Shown here: positions 25,391 to 33,839 of the stretch, piece by piece
Layout of the letters: each line of letters starts with the position of its first letter
How positions within the stretch are numbered: the stretch's first letter is position 1
Source: Oscillospiraceae bacterium
GTDB lineage: Bacteria > Bacillota_A > Clostridia > Oscillospirales > Ruminococcaceae
DNA length: 44,590 nt
Direction of reading: 5' to 3'
Assembly (NCBI GenBank): GCA_017829075.1
Contig: JAGAJA010000117.1
Coordinates: 1-44,590 of the forward strand
Notes under the pieces: generated by a model
What the model saw: only the letters and a program-made list of their open reading frames with translations
Database searches by the model: none
Told to the model about the DNA's origin: nothing
Made by a program: the position numbers and the translations under genes

Positions 25391-26269
25391 ATGAACCAGA
25401 AAATTCCTGCAACCATAAGCGAACAAATAGCAAAGCTGCGGCAGCGCGGCTGTATTATAAACGACCAGAAGCTTGCTGAGGAAACGCTGAAATACATCAA
25501 CTATTTCCGGCTCTCCGACTATTTCACCCCATTCACCGTTTCAAAGGGAAAATATGAGGAAGGTACTACCTTTGAAAAGATACTCCGGGTATATGAGGCG
25601 GACAGAAAGCTCCGAAGCATTCTCCTCGCCTCCCTTGAGGAAACGGAAATCGCGATGCGGGCGGCGATATCCAACTACCACGCGCTGAAATACGGCGCGC
25701 TTGGATATCTCAACGCTTCCACCTTCGATTTCCGGCATAATCACCAGCAGTTCATGAACAAGGTGAAACACCTTATCGAAGTGAACGACGACCGGGAATT
25801 CGTGCGGCACTACAACTCGAAATACTGCGGCGCGTTCCCGCTCTGGGTGGTAATGGAGCTGTTCAGCTTCGGCACTCTCGCATTTTTCTACAAGGATATG
25901 CAGAATGCCGATAAAAAGGAGCTTGCCGACAAATATTACGGCTGCTCCAGCTCGGAGCTTGACAACTGGCTGTTCTGCCTGAACGAGCTTCGCAACTACT
26001 GCGCACACTACAACCGGCTTTACGGAAACACCTTCCCGGTAGAGCCGAAAACTCCCCGTAACATGGATATTGAACTAAAGCCGGACGTTTTCGGCTACAT
26101 CATAGTCATGAAGCAGCTTGCGCACAATCATTCCAACTGGAATGAACGGGTAGTTAAGCCCATTTCCCGCCTTATCCGGAAGAATTCCGACATTCTCCGG
26201 CTAAAGGATCTCGGATTTCCGGAGAACTGGGAAGTACTTATCGCATATACCGATATTGAGGATCAATAA
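25391..26269 (+). CDS. Abi_2 (AbiD/AbiF-type) family protein with HEPN motif
   Basis: 292 aa. It matches the abortive-infection Abi_2 pattern: an N-terminal SEQIAKLRQRGCIINDQKLAEETLKYINYFRLSDYF-type segment and a C-terminal LNELRNYCAHYNRLYG. The latter carries R201-x4-H206, the HEPN ribonuclease motif. Likely an RNA-targeting phage-defence effector, though phage resistance is known only for some members. It starts 23 bp after gpsA and may be co-transcribed with it. No antitoxin or partner is evident. Confidence 0.85.
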   Translation: MNQKIPATISEQIAKLRQRGCIINDQKLAEETLKYINYFRLSDYFTPFTVSKGKYEEGTTFEKILRVYEADRKLRSILLASLEETEIAMRAAISNYHALKYGALGYLNASTFDFRHNHQQFMNKVKHLIEVNDDREFVRHYNSKYCGAFPLWVVMELFSFGTLAFFYKDMQNADKKELADKYYGCSSSELDNWLFCLNELRNYCAHYNRLYGNTFPVEPKTPRNMDIELKPDVFGYIIVMKQLAHNHSNWNERVVKPISRLIRKNSDILRLKDLGFPENWEVLIAYTDIEDQ

Positions 26270-26274
26270 TACTA

Positions 26275-26455
26275 ATTCTTAATCACCTTATAGACTTTGT
26301 CTATAAGGTGAGCCGCCTGCAAGGCGGCTAGTCAAAACCTTTGGTTTTGACAGAATCAGTATTGAACGGCTTTCCTGCGGCTTCGCCGCTCCAACCGCCA
26401 TTGCGGTTGGTTCAACCTATAGACTTTGTCTATAGGTTGATCAGGAAATAGTATA
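26275..26455 (+). repeat. Chained-hairpin intergenic repeat, copy 2
   Basis: About 181 bp, the inverted counterpart of 4913-5063. Its hairpins in order: CACCTTATAG/CTATAAGGTG around acttt, GCCGCC/GGCGGC, GTCAAAACC/GGTTTTGAC, GCGGC/GCCGC, CCAACCG/CGGTTGG, and an extra module CAACCTATAG/CTATAGGTTG. The first and last hairpins share the AGACTTTGTCT core but have different matched arms. It fills the gap between the Abi gene and the TerB-domain gene. Confidence 0.88.
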
Positions 26456-26460
26456 AAACA

Positions 26461-26486
26461 AAACGGCGGAGTATTCTGCCGTTTTT
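26461..26486 (+). terminator. Terminator before the TerB-domain gene
   Basis: AAACGGC (26461-26467) / GCCGTTT (26478-26484), continuing into a T-run to 26486. It should end transcripts of the Abi gene and the repeat. Confidence 0.7.
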
Positions 26487-26507
26487 TCCGAAAAGAGGTG
26501 ACACGCC

Positions 26508-28472
26508 GTGGCTGACAAGTTTCGTCTGCTATTTGATAACAACGCCAAGTCGAAAAAGGATATCGCAAAGGAACTTAAACGCATAATCGACCTGAAAACC
26601 TCCGGGAAAAACAAGGCAGACAGTCCGCTTGACGATATCCGGGACGCTGTTTCCGGCGCAGTAAAAAAAGCGGTTCAGGACAAGATCAGCAGCATAGTCA
26701 GGGAAGCTCTTGAAAACGCTCAGGAGGAGCGCTCCCGCGAGCATTCCGGCGGCGAAAAGATACCTCCCCGCCCCCGCCGGGAGGATATAAGCTACCTCGG
26801 CGAAAACCAGCAAACACTCCAGCCGGACGAGCTTGCCTACGCGCCGTCAATGTACGAGGAGGACGACGAGGGCAGCGCAATCCGCATGAAGATAGAGGAA
26901 ATGCGCCGGCTAGGGCAGGTGTTCTACAACGGCTATATGCTTCGTCAGTGCGCCGAGGAGACCCTTGTGAAGCAGGGGGAATTCATGAAAGACGTAACCG
27001 ACAGCTTCAGCCGCAACTGCTTCTGCGGAATTGAGCGCCCTGTATACGGCGCAATGTCCACTGATCAGCTCCGCACCTACTTCACATGGCGGACAAAGGC
27101 GCGTCAGGGAATCTACGGAAAAGCCGACAAGCCATATATCCTGCTGTACTGCTTCGAGTTGCTGAACAAGATAGGAGTGCTTTCCTCCGAGGACGCGTAC
27201 AACCGCCTTATCGGAGTATGGCAGGGCTGCCGGGAATTCTGCCCGGCGCTTGATACGCTGCTCCCCCGCTGGCTTAAGGACTTCCGTGCCTATAACCGGA
27301 TAGACGGCGGGGATCTTCCCGGCGATGAACAGCTTCCGGCAAGTTACAGCGGCGATGACGCGGATATCCTTGACCGGGTATATTCCCATAAACTAGATTT
27401 CCTCATGAGCAGATCCTCATACAATCTAAAGGGCAGCATTTTCTTCACCGATGAGAACCGACCCTTGCTGGAGGGAGCGCTTGAAGCCGCCCTGACCGCG
27501 CTGGACGAGTATTTCTCGGACAAGAACGTTACCCTGTTCGAGCTGCTGTGCGGCAGGCTAAAAAAGGACTTCAACTGGACGCCGTTTGCCGGGGCATATG
27601 TTGACCTTGACCGTATGGACGGCTTCCACAGCCTGAAAATTAGCCCGATGGAGCAGTACTGCACCAAGCGAAGCCAGCCCTGCCTTGAAGTTTTCGAGCC
27701 TGCCCCCTACCGCAGCTTTGTGGGGTGGGTGCTTAAAAGCGTGGAGGCGGTTCTGAGGAAACGCACCGGCTTCCGTTACAGCATTTCCCCGAACATAACC
27801 CCGGTGCTTGATGATTTCGCAAACCGAGAGCGTCTGTTGCAGCCCGCCGGCGCTCCGGAGTTCACAGAAATAATTCCCACGGCGGTGAACAACTGGTGCG
27901 ATAAGCATGGTATCTACCCACCGAAAAAGCAGAAAAAACAGAAGCCCAGCTATAATTTTGACGAAATTCCGGACAGACCCGCCGGAAATTCCACCCCTGC
28001 CCCGGTGGAAATAGACATTTCAAAGCTTGCAAAGATCCGGGAGGAGTCGGACGAGATCACCGAAAAGCTGATAGTTGAGGAAGCGGACACCCTGCCCTCT
28101 GAGCAGATATCCGAAAAAATCACCGAGATAGAAAATGATGATTTTGAGGAGCAAACCGAGAATTTTGCACAAAGCTACTCTGAGTATAATATGTTAGATA
28201 ATATACCCTGCGGTGATTTCTCCGGACTTTCACCGGAATGGCGGGAGTTTGCACAAGCGCTCTCCGCCGAGGATATAACCCTGCTGGAAGCGCTTCTGGA
28301 CGGCTCTGCCGAGGCGCTATGCCGCAGCCGGGGTGTAATGCCGGAAACGGAGTACGACCGCATTAACTCCTCAGCAATGGAGCATATCGGCGATGTGCTT
28401 ATCGAAAACGGAGAAATAATCCCGGACTATCTGCCGGACGCGGAAAAAATAATATCCTGCGTAAAGGGGTAA
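26508..28472 (+). CDS. TerB N-/C-terminal domain protein
   Basis: 654 aa, cytoplasmic. A charged helical N-terminus (1-90) precedes a TerB-N-like domain, seen in YFTWRTKARQGIYG (191-204) and YILLYCFELLNKIG (210-223). A long middle region and an acidic linker (about 480-560) lead to a TerB-C-like end, SPEWREFAQALSAEDITLLEALLDG (about 574 onward). Family members are linked to tellurite-resistance-type stress and defence systems; the biochemistry is unclear. GTG start at 26508 with AGAGGTG. Followed within 6 bp by a small membrane protein gene. Confidence 0.8.
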   Translation: MADKFRLLFDNNAKSKKDIAKELKRIIDLKTSGKNKADSPLDDIRDAVSGAVKKAVQDKISSIVREALENAQEERSREHSGGEKIPPRPRREDISYLGENQQTLQPDELAYAPSMYEEDDEGSAIRMKIEEMRRLGQVFYNGYMLRQCAEETLVKQGEFMKDVTDSFSRNCFCGIERPVYGAMSTDQLRTYFTWRTKARQGIYGKADKPYILLYCFELLNKIGVLSSEDAYNRLIGVWQGCREFCPALDTLLPRWLKDFRAYNRIDGGDLPGDEQLPASYSGDDADILDRVYSHKLDFLMSRSSYNLKGSIFFTDENRPLLEGALEAALTALDEYFSDKNVTLFELLCGRLKKDFNWTPFAGAYVDLDRMDGFHSLKISPMEQYCTKRSQPCLEVFEPAPYRSFVGWVLKSVEAVLRKRTGFRYSISPNITPVLDDFANRERLLQPAGAPEFTEIIPTAVNNWCDKHGIYPPKKQKKQKPSYNFDEIPDRPAGNSTPAPVEIDISKLAKIREESDEITEKLIVEEADTLPSEQISEKITEIENDDFEEQTENFAQSYSEYNMLDNIPCGDFSGLSPEWREFAQALSAEDITLLEALLDGSAEALCRSRGVMPETEYDRINSSAMEHIGDVLIENGEIIPDYLPDAEKIISCVKG

Positions 28473-28477
28473 ATAAT

Positions 28478-28693
28478 ATGAAAAAAAGATATAAAATCGC
28501 AGCGATATGCTGCTTTTGCGGCTCTGCGGCAAGCCTTGTCGTTGGAGCGTCCTTTCACGGGCTGAGAATGCAGCCGGAAAACCCGGAGCTGTTTAATCTT
28601 GGCGTGACAATGGTAATATCCATGCTCGGACTATCGACCCTCTGTATTGTGGCGGGGATAGTACTGGTGGTTAAAGGAAAGAAAAGGCGGTAA
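28478..28693 (+). CDS. Small two-helix membrane protein
   Basis: 71 aa. Helices at about 6-25 and 41-64 with basic ends (MKKRYK and KGKKRR). AAAGGGG lies in the end of the TerB gene, 5 bp away, so it is translated from the same mRNA. No family recognised. Confidence 0.65.
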   Translation: MKKRYKIAAICCFCGSAASLVVGASFHGLRMQPENPELFNLGVTMVISMLGLSTLCIVAGIVLVVKGKKRR

Positions 28694-28695
28694 TT

Positions 28696-29124
28696 ATGGA
28701 CATTATCGAAGCCTTGCAGAGCAAAAACAACACTGAAGCCTACAACCTGCTTCTTAAGCTGGAAGCCCAATCCGCACAGTCCAACGAACTTTACGACTTT
28801 TTCGGGGATTTTGTGGATCTGCTTCAAAGCAAAAGCTCCTTTGTGAGAGTGCGTGGCTTTAGGCTTGCCTGCGCGCAGGCAAGGTGGGACACTGAAAACC
28901 GTATCGAAGCAAATCTCCCAGTACTGCTTTCCATGCTTGACGATGACAAACCGGCAGCGGTCAGGCAGTGCCTTGCGGCTCTCCACGGAGCACTGCTGTA
29001 CAAACCGGGACTGTCCAAAGCTATCAGCGGCAAGCTGGATAGAATGGACTTATCAAAGTACAAGGAGAGCATGAGCCACCTTATCAGCAAGGACATGGAG
29101 GAATTGCGTGATTATATGGGATAG
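28696..29124 (+). CDS. HEAT-repeat-like protein of unknown function
   Basis: 142 aa, all-helical. It reads like two to three HEAT-type repeats: SSFVRVRGFRLACAQARWD, LPVLLSMLDDDKPAAVRQCLAALHGAL. Similar short proteins are sometimes labelled SufBD-like without evidence. It starts 2 bp after the small membrane protein, closing a three-gene cluster with the TerB-domain protein. Probably a protein-binding scaffold; inferred only. Confidence 0.7.
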   Translation: MDIIEALQSKNNTEAYNLLLKLEAQSAQSNELYDFFGDFVDLLQSKSSFVRVRGFRLACAQARWDTENRIEANLPVLLSMLDDDKPAAVRQCLAALHGALLYKPGLSKAISGKLDRMDLSKYKESMSHLISKDMEELRDYMG

Positions 29125-29150
29125 CATTTCCAGCAGCGAAGTATAGCCAA

Positions 29151-29180
29151 AAGGCGGCAGACCATAAAGTCTGCCGCCTT
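29151..29180. terminator. Bidirectional terminator between HEAT-like gene and jag
   Basis: Perfect 12-bp stem AAGGCGGCAGAC (29151-29162) / GTCTGCCGCCTT (29169-29180). The plus strand continues AGTTATTTTT. It lies between convergent genes. Confidence 0.85.
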
Positions 29181-29188
29181 AGTTATTT

Positions 29189-30166
29189 TTAAAGCTCGAT
29201 CTTTCCGTACAGTGTCGCATTCTTCTCAGTGTCAACTGTTTCCTTTGAGAACTCTCCTGCGTCAGCGTTCTCGTCCGGTTCGTAGCTTCTGCGCTTGTAT
29301 TCACGCTCGAAGCTGGTGGAGAAGCCGCTTGACTGACGGTAGTTGCGGGTATTTCCGGAATGTCCCCCGCGCTCGCCCCTGTCGCCGCGTCGTGAACGGC
29401 GGTTGTCGAACTTCGGCTTGTCTGCGTAGATTACCACGCGTCTGTAAGGCTCAGTGCCGGTGGAGTGGCTGGAAACGCCCTCGATCTCCGCAACGCAGCT
29501 ATGGATAATTCTGCGCTCATAGGGGTTCATCGGCTCAAGAGCGATCTTTCTGCCCTGCTTGATGACCTTTGCGGAAGTCCTCTTTGCAAGGGACTCAAGA
29601 GTTTCACGGCGCTTGTCGCGATAGCCGTTGCAGTCAATGGAAATGCGGCAGTAGGACTCCTCTGTGCGGTTGCTTGCGAGAATAGTCAGATACTGTAAGC
29701 TGTCCAGAGTTTCACCGCGTCTGCCGATAACTACGCCCAGCTTTTCTCCGGTGATGTCCAGAACGATATTTCCGTCACGGCGAACTGCGTTGATCTCGAA
29801 GTTCTCAAGACCCAGCGCGTGCAGGACATCGGTCAGGTACTTCTTAGCTGCCTGAACCTTTGCGCTGCCCTCAATGTCAAAATCCGCAGGAAGCTCCGGA
29901 GCGTTCTCCGCCTCTTCTTCCTCAAAGGAAGCGGGAGCAGGCTCTTCTTCCGGAATACCAGCCTCTTCCTCCGCAGGCTCCGCCTTCTCAGGCTCAGCCG
30001 GAGCCTCATAGGAAGCCAAAACTCTTGCGTTGCCTTTCATTCCGAACAGTCCCTTACGCGGCTGCTCAAGGATATCGAAATCTATCTCCTCGGCGGAAAC
30101 GCCGAAATCAGCCGCTGCCAGCGCCTTTGCCTCGTCAACGGTCTTTGCTGTGAATTCCTTTTCCAT
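29189..30166 (-). CDS. jag: RNA-binding protein Jag/KhpB
   Basis: Single-stranded RNA-binding protein linked to cell division and envelope regulation, 325 aa. A Jag-N domain (1-50) is followed by an acidic Glu/Ala/Pro linker (about 53-105), a KH domain with GVVIGRRGETLDSLQYL, and an R3H domain with MNPYERRIIHSCVAEI. A basic Arg/Gly tail (RSRRGDRGERGGHSG) adds length beyond the core. It follows yidC by 23 bp in the conserved operon. Confidence 0.93.
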   Translation of the reverse strand: MEKEFTAKTVDEAKALAAADFGVSAEEIDFDILEQPRKGLFGMKGNARVLASYEAPAEPEKAEPAEEEAGIPEEEPAPASFEEEEAENAPELPADFDIEGSAKVQAAKKYLTDVLHALGLENFEINAVRRDGNIVLDITGEKLGVVIGRRGETLDSLQYLTILASNRTEESYCRISIDCNGYRDKRRETLESLAKRTSAKVIKQGRKIALEPMNPYERRIIHSCVAEIEGVSSHSTGTEPYRRVVIYADKPKFDNRRSRRGDRGERGGHSGNTRNYRQSSGFSTSFEREYKRRSYEPDENADAGEFSKETVDTEKNATLYGKIEL

Positions 30167-30189
30167 ATTAGTTCCCCTCCTCTGAAAAA

Positions 30190-31758
30190 TCAGTCGTTGT
30201 CATCGTCCTCGTTGTATTCCTCGCCGTATTTCAATGCGTCCGCCTTGCGGGCTTCTGCGAGCTTTCTGCGGTTGATCTCCTTCTGGGTGAGCTTTTCTCC
30301 CTTGTACTCAGCCACTGCGTTCTCGTCAGCCTCCTGACGCTTGCGCTTTTCTTCCTTTGCGGCAGCCTTCATACGTTCGTTGTACTCAGCCTCTGCCTGT
30401 GCGCGAAGCTTAGCCGGACTGTACAGCTTGTTCAGTATCAGCGTCTGCGCAATACCAAACGCATAGCTTATCGTCCAGTAGAAGCCGGCGCCGGCAGGTA
30501 CAGTGAATACCAGCACTACCGAGAAGATCGGCATGATGAACATAGTTGCCTTCATGCAGCCGGAATTCGTTCCGGGATTATTCATCTCCATGGTCTTGTT
30601 GGAGATAAGTGTCTGAGCCATAGAGAATACGAACGCAAGGATAGGAATAAGGATCATCGGCCAGCCCATGTTGCTTGCGGGATCCTGACCGAGCGGAATT
30701 CCGAGGAATTCCAGCTTGTCCTCAAGCTCGTTAAGATTATCCTTATCCGCCTGACTGATGTTGTAATAAGCGGACGCTGTCGGATCCTTTTCAATGACCT
30801 GACCATAGCACTCGATAGCGTAAAGCTCTCTCTGGAGAGTTGCCGCCTGAGTATAGGTTATTGTCACATCATCTCCGCTTGCAGAAGCCTTAACAGAGCC
30901 AAACTGACGCTGAACAGTTTCAACTGCGTTCTTTGTGGACGCGCTGAAGCTGTGAGATTGTCTGTATTCGTTTTTCTCGTTCTCGTCGCCGATCGCGTCT
31001 ATCTCTGCCTGCTCGGCGGTGGTGATCATATAGAGGTCGGTTTTGGTAAACAGATCGTTGCCGGAATCTGCCTTGAAGCTCTGTGTCATGCTGTCCTTGA
31101 TGACTGCTGTGACAAGCCTCTTGCTGTTCTTGTCAAGGCTGCTCCATACGCTTTCATCAACCTCGCCCTCGAACGTGTCAAGCTTGTAAACATCATTGAG
31201 ATAAAGCTTGTTGTCGTTGTAGTATTCAAGGATCTGCTTTGCGTCCCGGACGATATCATCGTGCTTTGTCAGCGCGTCGCCGGAAAGCTCCGCAGTGTTG
31301 TTGTATTCATCGACAAATATCTTCGTCATGGATACATAATAGGATTCCTGCATGATCTGTGTAGTGTTGCTCATGTGCTTGATATGAGTCATGGGCTTGT
31401 AAACTACGTCCAACACGCCGAAAAGAAGCAAGAAAGTAATAAGCATCGTGCCGCAGCCGCCCATCGGGCTGTAACCCTGCTGCTGAAGCTTTGCCAGCTC
31501 CTGCTGCTGCTTTTCCTGATTATTCTTGTATTTCTGCTGAATTTCCCTAACCTTCGGGGCAAAAATCGCGGATTTGGCGCTGTTTTTCTGCTGTCTTATC
31601 GCCAGAGGAAGCATTGCAAGCTTTACAAGAAATGTAAATATCAGAATAGCAATGCCTATGCTTGCGCCGGTATTTTTGCAGATAAGCTCATAAATACCCC
31701 AGAGGAGATATCCGAGCGGGTAGCCTATGATACTGTACAGGAACTCTATTGTGTCCAC
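30190..31758 (-). CDS. yidC: Membrane protein insertase YidC/OxaA with large extracytoplasmic insert
   Basis: Inserts and folds membrane proteins with or without Sec. 522 aa, about twice the usual Gram-positive size. The conserved core is present: helix 1 (about 33-53) with Arg55 at its end, a cytoplasmic coiled-coil loop (59-97), helix 2 (103-120), and later helices at about 365-385, 403-425 and 426-442. Between helix 2 and the next lies a polar insert of about 225 residues (about 130-358) predicted outside the cell. A basic Lys/Arg-rich C-terminal tail may bind ribosomes. No lipobox is seen at the N-terminus. Confidence 0.92.
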   Translation of the reverse strand: MDTIEFLYSIIGYPLGYLLWGIYELICKNTGASIGIAILIFTFLVKLAMLPLAIRQQKNSAKSAIFAPKVREIQQKYKNNQEKQQQELAKLQQQGYSPMGGCGTMLITFLLLFGVLDVVYKPMTHIKHMSNTTQIMQESYYVSMTKIFVDEYNNTAELSGDALTKHDDIVRDAKQILEYYNDNKLYLNDVYKLDTFEGEVDESVWSSLDKNSKRLVTAVIKDSMTQSFKADSGNDLFTKTDLYMITTAEQAEIDAIGDENEKNEYRQSHSFSASTKNAVETVQRQFGSVKASASGDDVTITYTQAATLQRELYAIECYGQVIEKDPTASAYYNISQADKDNLNELEDKLEFLGIPLGQDPASNMGWPMILIPILAFVFSMAQTLISNKTMEMNNPGTNSGCMKATMFIMPIFSVVLVFTVPAGAGFYWTISYAFGIAQTLILNKLYSPAKLRAQAEAEYNERMKAAAKEEKRKRQEADENAVAEYKGEKLTQKEINRRKLAEARKADALKYGEEYNEDDDND

Positions 31759-31889
31759 GTCCTTTCGTTCTGTGCAGCGCCGAGAATGAGAAGATGTTGC
31801 GCTGCGAAGCGTCCTCCGACCGGATAACCCGGCGGCATTTGAATGGTATATTAAAATGCGGCGCTTTCAGCCGCAGTTGTCTTCGCTTT

Positions 31890-32219
31890 TTATTCTTTAT
31901 CTGTAATGTACGAAGCCCTGATGTCCTTGCTGAGATAATCTGCGCTATCATCGTCCGGAATGCCGAAATCCGGCGGAACCGGGAGCCGCTCCGGGTGAAA
32001 GCAGAACTTCTGCGGCACCGGGTCAATCCCGCCCGCGCCGAACGGATTGCACCGCATAATTCTCCATAACGTCAAATAACCGCCCCTCACCGCACCAAAA
32101 CGCCGAATAGCGGTAAGCCCGTATTCGGAACAGCTTGGATAATAGCGGCAGCACGGCGGCAGAATTTTTGACAGCGTAAGTCTGTACAGCTTTATAATGC
32201 CAATAAACAAATACTTCAT
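31890..32219 (-). CDS. yidD: Membrane protein insertion efficiency factor YidD
   Basis: 109 aa. The signature CRYYPSCSEYGLTAIRRFGAVRGGYLTLWRIMRCNPFGAGGIDPVP is intact after a short amphipathic N-terminus. Assists YidC-dependent insertion. Its ATG overlaps the rnpA stop (ATGA), and yidC follows after 131 bp. The C-terminal tail is about 35 residues longer than the shortest members. Confidence 0.93.
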   Translation of the reverse strand: MKYLFIGIIKLYRLTLSKILPPCCRYYPSCSEYGLTAIRRFGAVRGGYLTLWRIMRCNPFGAGGIDPVPQKFCFHPERLPVPPDFGIPDDDSADYLSKDIRASYITDKE

Positions 32220-32569
32220 GACAGCTTAGACAGAATGTTCTTCATCATCAGGGAATAGATCTTAGTGGATTTAAGCTCCGGGGTCTTGCTCCTTGCGACA
32301 AAGACGAAATCATAACGCTTTTGTGTTTTTTCCTTTAAAACCGGCTCAAAAAGGCGGAAGGCTTCCCTTATGATCCGCCTTGAGCGATTTCGTTTAACCG
32401 CGTTCCCTACCTTTTTGCCGGTGACGATGCCAAGCCGGTTGCAGCGCCCGCGTCTTTCCCTGACGTAGCAGACAAAGGCGAAGGTAACGATGCTCTCTCC
32501 CTTTTTGAAAAGGAAGCTGAAATCGCGGTTATTTTTGATCACAATGTACTTCTTGCTGAAATCAGACAT
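32216..32569 (-). CDS. rnpA: Ribonuclease P protein component
   Basis: Protein subunit that helps the RNase P RNA process tRNA 5' ends. 117 aa. It begins SDFSKKYIVIKNNRDFSFLFKKGES and contains the RNR-type signature NRLGIVTGKKVGNAVKRNRSRRIIREAFR. ATG 32569 is preferred; an in-frame TTG at 32581 directly abuts rpmH. Neither has a clear Shine-Dalgarno, consistent with coupling to rpmH translation. Confidence 0.94.
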   Translation of the reverse strand: MSDFSKKYIVIKNNRDFSFLFKKGESIVTFAFVCYVRERRGRCNRLGIVTGKKVGNAVKRNRSRRIIREAFRLFEPVLKEKTQKRYDFVFVARSKTPELKSTKIYSLMMKNILSKLS

Positions 32570-32582
32570 AAATGCGATCAAA

Positions 32583-32717
32583 TCAGTAGGTCAGCTTTTT
32601 TCTGCCCTTTGCGCGGCGGCGAGCGAGAACCTTACGACCGTTCTTGGTAGCCATTCTCTTCATAAAGCCGTGCTCATGCTTTCTCTGAAGCTTCTTGGGC
32701 TGGTAAGTTCTTTTCAT
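32583..32717 (-). CDS. rpmH: 50S ribosomal protein L34
   Basis: 44 aa, typical length. It translates as [52 protein letters not shown] precedes the ATG. First gene of the rpmH-rnpA-yidD-yidC-jag operon. Confidence 0.97.
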   Translation of the reverse strand: MKRTYQPKKLQRKHEHGFMKRMATKNGRKVLARRRAKGRKKLTY

Positions 32718-32808
32718 TCTGATATACCCCCTTTAATATATGGTAGTATCGCTGAGTGTTTTTATCCGGAGATATAGTTTCTCCGCACACAGCCGTCAAC
32801 AATAATTA

Positions 32809-32837
32809 ATTATACCCTATTATAAAGCCGTTGTCAA
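32809..32837 (-). promoter_or_regulatory. Promoter of the rpmH operon
   Basis: On the minus strand TTGACA (32837-32832), 17-bp spacer, TATAAT (32814-32809): perfect sigma-A consensus, about 90 bp before rpmH. Confidence 0.85.
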
Positions 32838-32864
32838 GGGTTTTCTGAAATTTTCACGATTTTT

Positions 32865-32947
32865 TTGACATTTTTATACCTTTAGTAATATTATTGCCGG
32901 AATATACTAAATTACGACTTGTTTTTCTGTGAAATATTTGTTATACT
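32865..32947 (+). promoter_or_regulatory. Promoter(s) of VTC-DUF4956 operon
   Basis: Two candidates on the plus strand: TTGACA (32865-32870), 18-bp spacer, TATTAT (32889-32894); and TTGTTT (32919-32924), 17-bp spacer, TATACT (32942-32947). The gap 32718-33029 contains no DnaA boxes that I can see and no dnaA gene. Confidence 0.6.
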
Positions 32948-33029
32948 TTTATTTAGAACAGATAAAATATTGCGGAGGGAAACACGAACAGTGATCCGCC
33001 GCCCCATAAAACTCAGGAGGTAACGTAAA

Positions 33030-33839
33030 TTGCGGCTTCTGAAAACAACAAAGCTGCTGCCAAAGCTTAATTCCGAGGAAACAAAGCTGTTTCACCGGGA
33101 GCAGCGGGAAAAGCCGGACAGAACGGTACTTTCCGGCGGCAGACGGCTGAGGCATGAGCTGAAATACCTCATAAACGAGGGTACATACATTGCCCTGCGG
33201 AACCGTCTTATTCCTCTGATGACCCCGGACGGCAACGGCGAAAAGGGCGAATACCGCGTGACAAGTCTGTATTTCGACGATATCTACAATTCCGGCTACT
33301 GGCAGAAGATAAACGGCATGGAAACACGCCGAAAGTTCCGCGTCCGCGCCTATAACCTCGACCCCTCGGTGATAAAGCTTGAAGCAAAGCACAAGGACGA
33401 AAGCTACGTTTCAAAGCTCTCCCGGCGGCTGACAGAGGAACAATACCGCGCCCTGCTGAGCGGCGACTGTTCCTTTATGCGGGACAGCGACAGCGAGGAG
33501 GACGTTTTCGGGGAGTTTTACCGCTCCGATCTTATTACCCGCCTGCGCCCGCGTGTGATCGTGGACTATCAGCGGGAGGCGCTGATCTACCCCTTCGGAA
33601 ATGTCCGGATCACCTTTGACAAAAAGCTCTCGGTCTGCATGAACACACTGGATATGTTCTCGCCGGAAGCGCAGTACAGCCGGATATATGACAAAGAAAT
33701 TATACTTGAGGTAAAATTCGATAAATACATTCCTGAAAGTATACAGGCGGCAATACACGGAATAAACGCGCCGGTTCAGCCTGTATCAAAATATATGATC
33801 TGCACAGACAGAATGCTGGAGGTAAAGTCCTATGGTTAA
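33030..33839 (+). CDS. VTC-domain protein (polyphosphate polymerase-like)
   Basis: 269 aa. The VTC fold is recognisable from RHELKYLINEGTYIALRNRL, YRVTSLYFDDIYNSGYWQKINGMETRRKFRVRAYN, KLEAKHKDESYVSKLSR, and ILEVKFDKYIPESI near the end. These basic and acidic residues line the polyphosphate-synthesising tunnel in the yeast Vtc4 family. The TTG start at 33030 is 9 nt after AGGAGG. It overlaps the DUF4956 gene by 8 bp. In many Clostridia these two also sit with a CotH spore-coat kinase, which is not present here. Confidence 0.88.
   Translation: MRLLKTTKLLPKLNSEETKLFHREQREKPDRTVLSGGRRLRHELKYLINEGTYIALRNRLIPLMTPDGNGEKGEYRVTSLYFDDIYNSGYWQKINGMETRRKFRVRAYNLDPSVIKLEAKHKDESYVSKLSRRLTEEQYRALLSGDCSFMRDSDSEEDVFGEFYRSDLITRLRPRVIVDYQREALIYPFGNVRITFDKKLSVCMNTLDMFSPEAQYSRIYDKEIILEVKFDKYIPESIQAAIHGINAPVQPVSKYMICTDRMLEVKSYG

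Noticed and set aside
30952..31827. Plus-strand open frame (291 codons)
   Set aside because: Antisense of yidC; no ribosome site or recognisable domain.
32718..33029. Possible replication origin next to rpmH
   Set aside because: No DnaA-box cluster or dnaA gene is visible; only divergent promoters are supported.
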